Below are positions 6,640 to 13,407 of a stretch of DNA of 32,691 nt, in pieces. The notes beneath the pieces were generated by a model that saw only the letters and a list, made by a program, of their open reading frames with translations, ran no database searches and was not told the origin of the DNA. Position numbers and translations under genes: made by a program. Position 1 is the first letter of the stretch. Every line of letters starts with the position of its first letter. This stretch comes from an uncultured Anaerolineales bacterium (GTDB taxonomy: Bacteria > Chloroflexota > Anaerolineae > Anaerolineales > Villigracilaceae): assembly GCA_903873975.1 (NCBI GenBank), contig CAIQQN010000329.1, positions 1 through 32,691 of the forward strand, written 5' to 3'.

Positions 6640-7418
6640 GCCACAAGCGTCTCGCCTTTGACCTGTTCTTCTCCATCGCTGGTGGACTGCTTGTCCTGTT
6701 CATCCTCTTACCGTTGGTCAGCACCTTGCTCTCGACCACCCCGGTGGATTTCCTGGCCTCTTTCGACGATCCGGAAGTCCTGCATTCCATCGGGCTGACC
6801 TTCGGCGCGGCAGCCATCGCTACGGTTCTGGCTCTGGGAAGCGGCATCCCGTTGGCCTACCTGCTGGCACGCCGTCAATTTCACGGTAAACGACTATTGG
6901 AAGCCATCGTCAACCTGCCCATAGTCATCCCGCACACTGCCGCCGGCATCGCCTTGCTGCTTGTCTTTGGGCGCCACGGCTTGCTCGGTCAATGGCTGTA
7001 TCCTCTGGGGATCACTTTCACCGACAACCTCGCTGGCATCGTGGTCGCCATGCTCTTCGTCAGCTTGCCATTCCTGGTGAATCTAAGCCGCGAGTCCTTT
7101 GCTATGGTGGACGACGAATTGGAACGCGTCGCCATGACGGATGGAGCCAGCTATTGGCAGGTTTTCTGGCATGTGACCCTGCCGTTGGCTTGGCGCGGGG
7201 TGTTGGGCGGAGCCGTTATGATGTGGGCCCGCGGCATCAGCGAATTCGGCGCAGTTGTCATTCTCGCCTACCACCCTAAAATTGTCCCTGTCCTCGTGTA
7301 TGAGCGCTACGAAGGTTTCGGCTTGGACGCAGCCCAACCAATTGCACTTTTGTTGATCCTCGTGGCATTGGTTGTTTTCATTTTGCTCCGTCTGGCTCTG
7401 CTGCCCGAGCGTGATTGA
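6636..7418 (+). CDS. wtpB: tungstate/molybdate ABC transporter permease WtpB
   Basis: This is the inner-membrane permease of the tungstate/molybdate importer (about 260 aa, six predicted helices). It matches the WtpB/ModB family: IVNLPIVIPHTAAGIALL, VSLPFLVNLSRESF, the EAA-loop segment VAMTDGASYWQVFWHVTLPLAWRG, and ARGISEFGAVVILAYHPK. The start is uncertain. GGAGG at 6627-6631 lies 4 nt before CTG at 6636, and that CTG overlaps the wtpA stop as CTGA. Translation from it would read (M)SHKRLAFDLFF, a natural permease N-terminus. In-frame alternatives are GTG at 6615 and ATG at 6573, both without a ribosome site. No ATPase gene follows; the next gene is a methyltransferase 10 nt downstream. Confidence 0.9.
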   Translation: MSHKRLAFDLFFSIAGGLLVLFILLPLVSTLLSTTPVDFLASFDDPEVLHSIGLTFGAAAIATVLALGSGIPLAYLLARRQFHGKRLLEAIVNLPIVIPHTAAGIALLLVFGRHGLLGQWLYPLGITFTDNLAGIVVAMLFVSLPFLVNLSRESFAMVDDELERVAMTDGASYWQVFWHVTLPLAWRGVLGGAVMMWARGISEFGAVVILAYHPKIVPVLVYERYEGFGLDAAQPIALLLILVALVVFILLRLALLPERD

Positions 7419-7428
7419 CCACGTGATC

Positions 7429-8079
7429 ATGCGCCTGATCGTTTTCCTCCTCCGCCCCATTTACTATCTTCTCTATCATCAGTTTGCCTGGACTTACGAT
7501 TTCGTCGCGGCGGTGGTTTCACTGGGTCGCTGGCAGGATTGGGTGAAAGCCGCGCTCCCTTATCTTAACGGGCGTGTGCTTGAAATTGGCTTCGGTCCCG
7601 GGCACCTACAATTATCCCTGAACAAGAATAAACTCCCTGCTTTCGGGCTGGACGAATCTCGCCAAATGGCGCACCAGGCAAGCCGCCGTCTTCGAAAACA
7701 AGGGGTCATCTCTTGTTTATCTTGTGGCTACGCGCAACATATCCCTTTTATGGACGGGACCTTTGACTCAGTGGTATCCACCTTCCCTTCCGAGTATATT
7801 TTTGATTCACTAACGCTAAAAGAAATGAAGCGCGTGCTTGGACCGGCCGGAAAGTTGATCATCCTTCCAATGGCTTGGATCACCGGGACGCGTCCGCTGG
7901 AGCGGCTGGCGGCTTGGCTGTTACGGGTTAGCAGAGAAACACCGGGCAAGCCGGGATTGGTCTCGGTAGCGATAAGAGACCAATTCGCCCACACCGGTTT
8001 CGAGGTCCGAAGCGAGATTGTGGAATTAAAGGGCAGCCAGGTGCTGGTCATTGTAGCAGAAAGGAGACCGGGTTCCTGA
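7429..8079 (+). CDS. class I SAM-dependent methyltransferase
   Basis: This 216-aa protein has a hydrophobic N-terminus (MRLIVFLLRPIYYLLYHQFAW) that may associate with the membrane, then a Rossmann methyltransferase core. Motif I is VLEIGFGPG (residues 50-58), FGLDES marks the acidic end of strand 2, FMDGTFDSVVSTFPSEYI is the motif around strand 4, and GKLIILPM is strand 5. Methyltransferase_11-type enzymes act on varied small molecules, lipids or quinones, and the acceptor cannot be told. The ATG at 7429 was preferred to the upstream in-frame ATG at 7372, which lies deep inside wtpB. It starts 10 nt after wtpB in the place where an ABC ATPase gene might be expected, so it is probably co-transcribed with the transporter. 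Confidence 0.85.
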   Translation: MRLIVFLLRPIYYLLYHQFAWTYDFVAAVVSLGRWQDWVKAALPYLNGRVLEIGFGPGHLQLSLNKNKLPAFGLDESRQMAHQASRRLRKQGVISCLSCGYAQHIPFMDGTFDSVVSTFPSEYIFDSLTLKEMKRVLGPAGKLIILPMAWITGTRPLERLAAWLLRVSRETPGKPGLVSVAIRDQFAHTGFEVRSEIVELKGSQVLVIVAERRPGS

Positions 8080-8082
8080 TTT

Positions 8083-8092
8083 GGAGTAAAAT
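8083..8092 (+). promoter_or_regulatory. GGAGTAAAAT -10 block before phosphatase gene
   Basis: TAAAAT (8087-8092) preceded by GGAG lies 6 nt before the ATG at 8099. It belongs to a family of GGA(G/A)TA(T/A)AAT blocks also seen at 9283, 13836 and 30606. The spacing would put the transcription start on or beside the start codon. Confidence 0.5.
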
Positions 8093-8098
8093 GAGGGC

Positions 8099-8806
8099 AT
8101 GGAAATCCAGATTGCCGTCGCAAAAACGAATAAGTATGCCGTCACCGAGAGCGGTGATACGCTCGAAGTGGTGGAACGGCCCAATGGTGGCCTTTCCGTG
8201 GTGCTGGCTGACGGACAGACTTCTGGGCGTGGTGCCAAGGCCGTCTCGATGATGGTCGTCCGTAAGGTCATCAGCTTGCTTGCTGAAGGTGTCCGCGACG
8301 GGGCAGCGGCACGCGCGGCTTCGGATTTGCTCTACACGGATAAGCAGGGTAAAGTTACTTCTACACTTAACATTGTATCTGTGGATTTGCATACCGGAAC
8401 AGTTGTAATCACCCGCAACAACCCGGTACCTTTTTTCATTGCCCACGGTGAGGAGATTGACTGCATTGGTTCAGAATCTAACTCGATTGGGACCGCACGC
8501 AACACCCGGCCAGTCATCAGCGAAATCCCAGTGGAACCAGGATTGGTGATCGTCATCTACACCGACGGGCTCATCCATGCTGGAGAACGAGTTGGACGCC
8601 CGATGGACGTTTGCACATCTCTAAAAGCAATGCTTGAAGAACAGGACCCCTCCCCGCAGGCCATCGCCGACGCGCTTCTGGCTGAGGCAGTAAATCTTGA
8701 CGAAGGACGTCCCACAGATGACATCAGCGTTGTGGTACTCAAAGTGTTAAAACGGCGCGGGGACGATGTACGCCGCATGACAGTCCGGCTGCCAATCAAC
8801 GTTTGA
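8099..8806 (+). CDS. SpoIIE/PP2C-like serine phosphatase
   Basis: This 235-aa cytoplasmic protein has the signatures of the SpoIIE/PP2C phosphatase fold (PF07228). VVLADGQTSGRGAKAVS contains the metal-binding Asp-Gly and the following helix, VITRNNPVPFFIAHG is the core strand pair, IVIYTDGLIHAGE carries the second metal-binding Asp-Gly, and PTDDISVVVLK the third acidic pair. It is a stand-alone catalytic domain with no sensor attached. In the family such proteins dephosphorylate anti-sigma-factor antagonists or similar Ser-phosphorylated partners; no such partner gene is adjacent. A small P-loop gene follows after 21 nt. The ATG at 8099 lies 6 nt after a -10 hexamer. Confidence 0.88.
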   Translation: MEIQIAVAKTNKYAVTESGDTLEVVERPNGGLSVVLADGQTSGRGAKAVSMMVVRKVISLLAEGVRDGAAARAASDLLYTDKQGKVTSTLNIVSVDLHTGTVVITRNNPVPFFIAHGEEIDCIGSESNSIGTARNTRPVISEIPVEPGLVIVIYTDGLIHAGERVGRPMDVCTSLKAMLEEQDPSPQAIADALLAEAVNLDEGRPTDDISVVVLKVLKRRGDDVRRMTVRLPINV

Positions 8807-8827
8807 TAAAGCTGATCCATTTACTGC

Positions 8828-9223
8828 ATGACAACGATTAGTCCAGCCGATAAGGAGCCTCTAGGTAACCTCAAATCCCTGATCGGCATCGTCGGTCCTT
8901 GCGGGGCGGGAAAAACGACCCTTGCTGAAGGTTTACACCGAAATGGTTATCGGGCACGAGCCATTGTTCAAGAACATTCATTCGTTAAGGATATGTGGCA
9001 GCGAATAACGAAGCCCGATGTTCTGATTTTCTTACAGGCATCCTGCTCAGTGGGTGCGGAGCGACGCCGGATGAAGTGGACCGAGTCCGAATGGGAGGAA
9101 CAACAGAGACGACTGGCATATGCCCATGAACATGCTGATTTCTACTTGAACACCGATTCACTTGGCATCATCGAAGTCCTGGATAATGTCTTGGAGTTTC
9201 TCCAAAATCGAGGCCTCCTTTAA
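8828..9223 (+). CDS. small P-loop NTPase (kinase-like)
   Basis: This 131-aa protein has Walker A GPCGAGKTT (residues 23-31) after a beta strand (LIGIVG). It continues with an adenylate/shikimate-kinase-like arrangement: PDVLIFLQAS as strand, then a basic helix SVGAERRRMKWTESEWEEQQRRL like a LID region, and HADFYLNTDSLGIIEVLDNVLEFL as the closing strand-helix. It is shorter than most nucleotide kinases, so it may be a minimal member. The substrate is not identifiable. The ATG at 8828 has no clear ribosome site, and the gene lies 21 nt after the phosphatase, so the two are probably co-transcribed. Confidence 0.78.
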   Translation: MTTISPADKEPLGNLKSLIGIVGPCGAGKTTLAEGLHRNGYRARAIVQEHSFVKDMWQRITKPDVLIFLQASCSVGAERRRMKWTESEWEEQQRRLAYAHEHADFYLNTDSLGIIEVLDNVLEFLQNRGLL

Positions 9224-9226
9224 TTG

Positions 9227-9250
9227 GGTCTTTGGGAATTCCCAAAGACC
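9227..9250. terminator. perfect 24-bp palindrome after the P-loop gene
   Basis: GGTCTTTGGGAA followed by its exact reverse complement gives a 24-bp palindrome starting 3 nt after the stop at 9221-9223. As RNA it would form a 10-bp stem with an AATT loop. The trailing sequence (TTAAATAG) is not a real T tract. It could be a 3' stabiliser or terminator, or a dimeric protein site upstream of the secDF promoter. Confidence 0.65.
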
Positions 9251-9282
9251 TTAAATAGAGCCCTACCCATGCCTTCCCAATC

Positions 9283-9292
9283 GGAGTATAAT
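9283..9292 (+). promoter_or_regulatory. GGAGTATAAT promoter block of secDF
   Basis: Consensus TATAAT (9287-9292), preceded by GGAG, lies 52 nt upstream of the secD start. No good -35 is seen at 17 nt. It is identical to the block at 13836-13845. Confidence 0.65.
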
Positions 9293-9302
9293 CACCCCCG
9301 CC

Positions 9303-9319
9303 GCCAGCCAAAGGCTGGC
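9303..9319 (+). other. leader hairpin upstream of secD
   Basis: GCCAGCC (9303-9309) and GGCTGGC (9313-9319) form a perfect 7-bp stem with loop AAA, followed by ATTTTC. It lies between the predicted transcription start and the secD ribosome site, so it could act as a weak attenuator or stabilise the leader. Confidence 0.5.
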
Positions 9320-9344
9320 ATTTTCATGAATGGAGAAGCATTTT

Positions 9345-10805
9345 ATGAACCGTCGCCAATACAACTGGCTCATTCTCATCATCCCATTGATTGCACTCGC
9401 AATCTGGGTGGACGTGAGCAAGCAAATCACCATCCCCAATCCTTTCAAATCGCAAACTAATCTCATTGACCGCAATGTGCAAACCCGTCTCGGGCTTGAC
9501 TTGCGCGGTGGTCTCCAGGTACTTCTGGAAGCGGATTTACCTGCCGATGCCGCGATCAGTTCAGCAGATTTGAATGTCACCCGGCAGATACTGGAAAGCC
9601 GTGCCAATGCCTTGGGTGTCAGCGAAGTGGTCATGCAGGTAGCCCCCCCTCGCCGCATCGTAGCCGAGTTCCCTGGTTTACAGGACCCAGGTGAAGTTGT
9701 TGCCTCTTTGCAGGAAACCGGGTTGCTTGAATTCGTAGACATGGGCACCACCCCTGTCGCGGCAGGGACAATTATCCAGACCGACTATGGGACATCCACA
9801 GCTACCTCCACTGCTACCTCCACTTCGACAACCGAGACCCCGACAATTACCCCCACCAGCAACCCATCTGTCACCCCTGCTCCCACCGAGACGCCGGCTG
9901 CCACGACAACCATTTACCACACAGTTATGACGGGCGCGGCGCTCAGTTCTGTTAATGTGCAGGCCGCAACCCTAGGTGGTTTCAACATTGCTTTCACCCT
10001 GAAATCCGATTCAGCCACCATGTTCGCTGACTATACCGGTAGCCATATCAATCAATATCTGGCGATTGTTTTGGACAAGCGCGTGATCTCAGTCCCTAGC
10101 ATCAATTCCAAGATCACAGGCGGACAAGGGATCATCCAGGGTTCGTTCACCCAGGATAGCGCCAATACACTCGCCATTCAACTGCGTTATGGTTCGCTGC
10201 CGATTCCGATCAAAGTGGTAGAGAGCCAGTCGGTGGGTGCCACGCTGGGAGCTGAATCCGTCAGCCGCAGCGAGGTCGCTGGTGGTATTGGCCTTCTGAT
10301 CGTTATCCTCTTCATGGTCATCTATTACCGCCTGCCGGGCTTCATTGCTGATCTGGCTTTGATGGTCTACGCCATGGTCAGCTTGATGCTCTTCAAACTG
10401 ATCCCGGTCGTTTTAACCCTTTCCGGTATTGCTGGTTTCATCCTGAGTATCGGTATGGCGGTGGATGCCAACATCCTCATTTTTGAGCGTCTGAAAGAAG
10501 AACTGCGCGCAGGTCGTACCCTGCACCAGGCTATTGACCTGGCTTGGAAGCGGGCCTGGCCTTCCATTCGTGACTCGAACTCATCGACATTGATCACCTG
10601 CATCATCCTGTTCTGGTTCGGTAGCGCCTTTGGCGCCAGCGTGGTCAAAGGCTTTGCCCTGACCCTGGCTCTCGGCGTACTGGTCAGTCTGTTCACCGCT
10701 ATCATCGTCACCCGCACTTTCCTGCATGGCGTGCTGGATAATATCAAGTTCACCGAACATCCCCGCTGGTTCGGTATTCAGGAGAGCCACAATGAATCTC
10801 ATTAA
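9345..10805 (+). CDS. secD: protein translocase subunit SecD
   Basis: This 486-aa inner-membrane protein works with SecF to drive late steps of Sec-dependent export with the proton gradient. Features in order are an N-terminal helix (residues 7-22), TRLGLDLRGGLQVLLEAD (48-64) opening the P1 region, IVAEFPGLQDPGEV, a Thr/Ser/Pro-rich stretch at about 150-189, and then five C-terminal helices with VDANILIFERLKEEL. The C-terminal RND-type module is intact. The ATG at 9345 was chosen over 9330 because GGAG at 9332-9335 lies 9 nt before it. The low-complexity insert includes a 12-bp DNA tandem repeat and is unusual for SecD. The gene overlaps secF by 14 nt. Confidence 0.95.
   Translation: MNRRQYNWLILIIPLIALAIWVDVSKQITIPNPFKSQTNLIDRNVQTRLGLDLRGGLQVLLEADLPADAAISSADLNVTRQILESRANALGVSEVVMQVAPPRRIVAEFPGLQDPGEVVASLQETGLLEFVDMGTTPVAAGTIIQTDYGTSTATSTATSTSTTETPTITPTSNPSVTPAPTETPAATTTIYHTVMTGAALSSVNVQAATLGGFNIAFTLKSDSATMFADYTGSHINQYLAIVLDKRVISVPSINSKITGGQGIIQGSFTQDSANTLAIQLRYGSLPIPIKVVESQSVGATLGAESVSRSEVAGGIGLLIVILFMVIYYRLPGFIADLALMVYAMVSLMLFKLIPVVLTLSGIAGFILSIGMAVDANILIFERLKEELRAGRTLHQAIDLAWKRAWPSIRDSNSSTLITCIILFWFGSAFGASVVKGFALTLALGVLVSLFTAIIVTRTFLHGVLDNIKFTEHPRWFGIQESHNESH
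9801..9824 (+). repeat. 12-bp tandem repeat inside secD
   Basis: GCTACCTCCACT occurs twice in direct succession (9801-9812, 9813-9824), encoding part of the Thr/Ser-rich insert in the extracytoplasmic domain. It is the visible source of length variation in that insert. Confidence 0.85.
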
Positions 10806-11733
10806 GCATCGTTACTTGTACTTCGGCATCTCCTTGCTGGTCATCATCCCCGGCGTCCTCGCCCTGATTTTCTGGGGGATGCCGCTTGGTATCGACTTTA
10901 CGGGCGGGAGCCTGCTTGAGGTTAAATTTGCCTCCGGCCAGCCTCCAGCCATCACGGATGTCGAGGCGCTTTACAACGAATTGTCCACCTCGCAGGCTGA
11001 CATTTCCAACCCCCTGGTCCAGCCGGTTGGGACTGATTCGCTTTCAATTCGCTCAAAAGAGATGGACGACACCCTAAAAAGCCAGGTTGTTGCCGCATTG
11101 AAAGACCGCTTTGGCGGAGGCCAGGATGTCGTCATTATGAACTTCACCCAGGTCAGCGCGGTGATCGGCAAGGAAATCGCCATCCGCGCCGCTGGAGCGG
11201 TGGCTTTGGCCTCTTTGGCAATCTTGATCTACATTACCATCGCCTTTCGTAAGGTGCCGAATTCCTTCCGGTATGGCACAGCTGCTATCATTGCCACCAT
11301 CCACGATATTCTGGTGACAATCGGAGCGGAAGCCATCCTGGGTCACTTCCTCGGCTGGCAGGCTGATGCCCTCTTCCTGACCGCACTGCTGACCATCATC
11401 GGATTCTCCGTACACGATGACATCGTGGTCTTCGACCGCATCCGTGAGAACTCGAATCTCTATCGCCGCATAGACTTTACAACCGTTGTCAACCATTCCA
11501 TCGTCCAGACCCTCGACCGCTCGATCAACACTCAGTTGACGGTAATGTTTACGCTGCTGGCTTTAGCTCTCTTTGGAGGCACCAGCATCCGCCATTTTGT
11601 AGTCATCCTGTTGGTTGGCGTGTTCTCCGGTACCTATTCATCCATCTTCAACGCCTCCCCGGTACTGGTCGTCTGGGAAAACAAGGAGTGGCGCAACTGG
11701 TTCCGGCGCAAACCAAAAACAGAGAACATCTAA
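10792..11733 (+). CDS. secF: protein translocase subunit SecF
   Basis: This 313-aa partner of SecD has a first helix at about residues 8-29, the hallmark GIDFTGGSLLEV (35-46), a periplasmic segment of about 100 residues, and five further helices. GFSVHDDIVVFDRIREN replaces the more common G-Y-S-x-N-D-T form of this conserved loop. The ATG at 10792 has GGAG 7 nt upstream and lies inside the secD end (14-nt overlap), so translation is coupled. A strong terminator follows 4 nt after the stop. The C-terminus is basic (WRNWFRRKPK), as expected for a cytoplasmic tail. Confidence 0.95.
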   Translation: MNLIKHRYLYFGISLLVIIPGVLALIFWGMPLGIDFTGGSLLEVKFASGQPPAITDVEALYNELSTSQADISNPLVQPVGTDSLSIRSKEMDDTLKSQVVAALKDRFGGGQDVVIMNFTQVSAVIGKEIAIRAAGAVALASLAILIYITIAFRKVPNSFRYGTAAIIATIHDILVTIGAEAILGHFLGWQADALFLTALLTIIGFSVHDDIVVFDRIRENSNLYRRIDFTTVVNHSIVQTLDRSINTQLTVMFTLLALALFGGTSIRHFVVILLVGVFSGTYSSIFNASPVLVVWENKEWRNWFRRKPKTENI

Positions 11734-11737
11734 TCGT

Positions 11738-11778
11738 AAGAACTTCCGAGGTTCAGCCTCGGAAGTTCTTTTATTATT
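11738..11778 (+). terminator. Rho-independent terminator of secDF
   Basis: AAGAACTTCCGAGG (11738-11751) pairs perfectly with CCTCGGAAGTTCTT (11757-11770) around TTCAG, followed by TTATTATT. Confidence 0.95.
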
Positions 11779-11919
11779 CACACAATGTCCGTTCCTTGAA
11801 AGCGATTCGCAAAACTATTGCCGGCCGCTGCGTGGACACCATCCTTATCGACCTGCCAACCAGGTAGAATAGCGGATCAGGTCCAAACCAAAATCAGACG
11901 CGAGATGTCTTATTTCTGC

Positions 11920-12001
11920 AAAAAAACGCAAAAAGCCCCTGGCGGGCTTCGCCTCGGTTGAGGCGGCCTTCGCGGAGCACCTACCTAGGCGGAAACCCGC
12001 C
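11920..12001 (-). other. GC-rich foldable element with minus-strand terminator
   Basis: Read on the minus strand, AAGCCC-loop-GGGCTT (plus 11933-11949) is followed by TTTTTGCGTTTTTTT, a good intrinsic terminator. In conflict with it, GGCGGG (11941-11946) pairs with CCCGCC (11996-12001), enclosing a perfect hairpin CGCCTC-GGTT-GAGGCG (11950-11965). The two folds exclude each other. It lies just downstream, on -, of the coding remnant at 12018-12086. Confidence 0.45.
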
Positions 12002-12017
12002 ATCAGTCATAACGTCG

Positions 12018-12086
12018 CTATGGGGCGACGATGAAGGCGTCGGTGTCGGTGCTGACCCGGTTTACGTCTTCGAACGGGATGTGCAT
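12018..12086 (-). pseudogene. C-terminal coding remnant
   Basis: A 22-codon minus-strand frame (MHIPFEDVNRVSTDTDAFIV then AP and a TAG stop) has GC-rich third positions (GAC, GTC, ACC, GCC, ATC) and protein-like composition. The frame is closed by a stop about 12 codons further upstream. It looks like the surviving end of a deleted gene, followed by that gene's terminator. I do not recognise the family. Confidence 0.4.
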
Positions 12087-12301
12087 GCGGATGTGGTGGG
12101 GTGTTAATAATCGCCTGGGTCATAACAGTTAGCCGTATAATATCCATCTTTGCATTTACTCAATTGCCGCCTAATAATCATCTTTATTTCAGCGATTTAT
12201 TCGCAACGGTCCATAAGCTGTTGAACCAACAAACAGTGACTGAGCATCTTGTTGGGTAACCAGAAATTTCGATTTTACTTATTAAACAACAAAGAGGAAT
12301 C

Positions 12302-13102
12302 ATGTCAATTCGTATCATTCTCGCAGGCGCAACTGGATGGGCTGGCTCAGCCTTAGCCCTCGCAATTGCCAAATCTAATGATATTACTCTTGTATCCGCA
12401 GTATCTCGCACTCATGCCCAGCATATCTTGGGTGATGTGCTAAATGAACCGCTTCTAAATTGTCCAGTATATGCATCCGCGCAGGAAGCACTCGCTCATC
12501 CATGTGAGGTATTTTTCGATTTCACAAAACCAGATGTCGCTAAATCCAATGTCTTGGCAGCATTACATCAGGGAGTACATGTTGTTATTGGTACATCGGG
12601 ATTAACTGACGCAGATTATGCCGAAATTGCGACGGTCGCTGAACACTGCCGATTGGGGGTATTAGCAGTTGGCAATTTTGCTCTCACCGTTGTCTTGTTA
12701 CAGAAATTTTCCGAAATCGCAGCTAGATATATTCCCCAGTGGGAAATCGTTGACTACGCACATGATGACAAAAAAGACGCGCCAAGTGGAACAGCCCGCG
12801 AACTGGCTTATCGGTTATCAAACATTCGCCCGTCAGAACCAACTATCCAACTGGCGCAGACCCATGGCGTTGTAGAGACACGCGGCACACGCGTGACGGG
12901 ATCACAAATTCATTCCATCCGACTGCCTGGATATACAATTTCGGTGGAGATCATTTTTGGTATGCCTGATCAAAAACTCATAATTCGCCATGACTCGGGA
13001 AGTAGTGCCCAACCATATGTGGATGGTGCTCTATTGGCAATTCGGAAGGTCAATACATTCGTTGGGCTCCGTCGTGGACTTGATAATGTTCTTGATTTGT
13101 AA
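12302..13102 (+). CDS. dapB: 4-hydroxy-tetrahydrodipicolinate reductase (DapB) homologue
   Basis: This 266-aa protein resembles DapB, which reduces the dihydrodipicolinate precursor with NAD(P)H in lysine/diaminopimelate synthesis. Seen are the nucleotide-binding GATGWAGS (residues 9-16), FFDFTKPD, GTSGLT, KDAPSGTA (158-165) and GTRVTGSQIHSIRLPGYTIS. In E. coli DapB two adjacent His and a Lys precede DAPSGT. Here that stretch is A153-H154-D-D-K157, so the first, catalytic His appears replaced by Ala. It may be a divergent enzyme or act on another imine. Codons are clearly AT-richer than the neighbours (many ATT, AAA, GTA), which hints at transfer. AGAGGA precedes the ATG. It stands alone, with no other lysine gene nearby. 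Confidence 0.82.
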   Translation: MSIRIILAGATGWAGSALALAIAKSNDITLVSAVSRTHAQHILGDVLNEPLLNCPVYASAQEALAHPCEVFFDFTKPDVAKSNVLAALHQGVHVVIGTSGLTDADYAEIATVAEHCRLGVLAVGNFALTVVLLQKFSEIAARYIPQWEIVDYAHDDKKDAPSGTARELAYRLSNIRPSEPTIQLAQTHGVVETRGTRVTGSQIHSIRLPGYTISVEIIFGMPDQKLIIRHDSGSSAQPYVDGALLAIRKVNTFVGLRRGLDNVLDL

Positions 13103-13223
13103 AATCCCTATTAGTTGAGGGTCTCCAGATTGCACCCAGGTTTTACCCTCTTATCTCCTCACCCCCCGCCATCATGGGGGTAAAGGATATCATCCGCTTA
13201 TCGGGAGTCGAACCTCTCTATCT

Positions 13224-13257
13224 AAAAAATCGAGACTCCCAAAGAATTGAGAGCCTC
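13224..13257 (-). terminator. terminator of tRNA-Gln
   Basis: On the minus strand GAGGCTCTC pairs with GGGAGTCTC (9 bp, two wobbles, 8-nt loop), followed by GATTTTTTAG. It begins 5 nt after the tRNA 3' end. Confidence 0.8.
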
Positions 13258-13261
13258 TTAG

Positions 13262-13332
13262 CTGGGGGCAGAGGAGTCGAACCCCTATTTGCTGATCCAG
13301 AGTCAGTCGTCCTGCCATTGGACGAGCCCCCA
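13262..13332 (-). tRNA. tRNA-Gln (anticodon CTG)
   Basis: On the minus strand TGGGGGC (13332-13326) pairs with GCCCCCA (13269-13263) as acceptor stem, with G as discriminator at 13262. The D stem is GTCC/GGAC. The anticodon loop CTCTGGA gives anticodon CTG (reads CAG, Gln), with one A-C mismatch at the outer end of its stem. The T arm is AGGGG-TTCGACT-CCTCT. CCA is not encoded. The U1-type start and the loop agree with bacterial tRNA-Gln. Confidence 0.9.
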
Positions 13333-13347
13333 ATTCCAGCGGGCGGT

Positions 13348-13376
13348 ATTCTACCATGCCAGATATATTCCGTCTA
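13348..13376 (-). promoter_or_regulatory. promoter of tRNA-Gln
   Basis: On the minus strand TAGACG (13376-13371) and TAGAAT (13353-13348) are separated by exactly 17 nt. The predicted start is about 9 nt before the tRNA. Confidence 0.55.
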
Positions 13377-13407
13377 GGGTTGCGTATTCTTATAGGCGAA
13401 TGGGGAA

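Larger units (their letters stand above)
11779..12301. other. gene-poor interval between secF and dapB
   Basis: No intact gene is present. It holds a GC-rich foldable element (11920-12001), a minus-strand coding remnant (12018-12086), a TATAAT at 12136-12141 on +, and an inverted repeat CCAACAA/TTGTTGG (12226-12232, 12249-12255) before dapB. The right part is AT-richer, like dapB itself. Confidence 0.6.

Noticed and set aside
13197-13220. Possible second tRNA beside tRNA-Gln, because of a T-arm-like GGTTCGACTCC
   Set aside because: No acceptor, D or anticodon stem can be paired with it; part of the region is better explained by the tRNA-Gln terminator.
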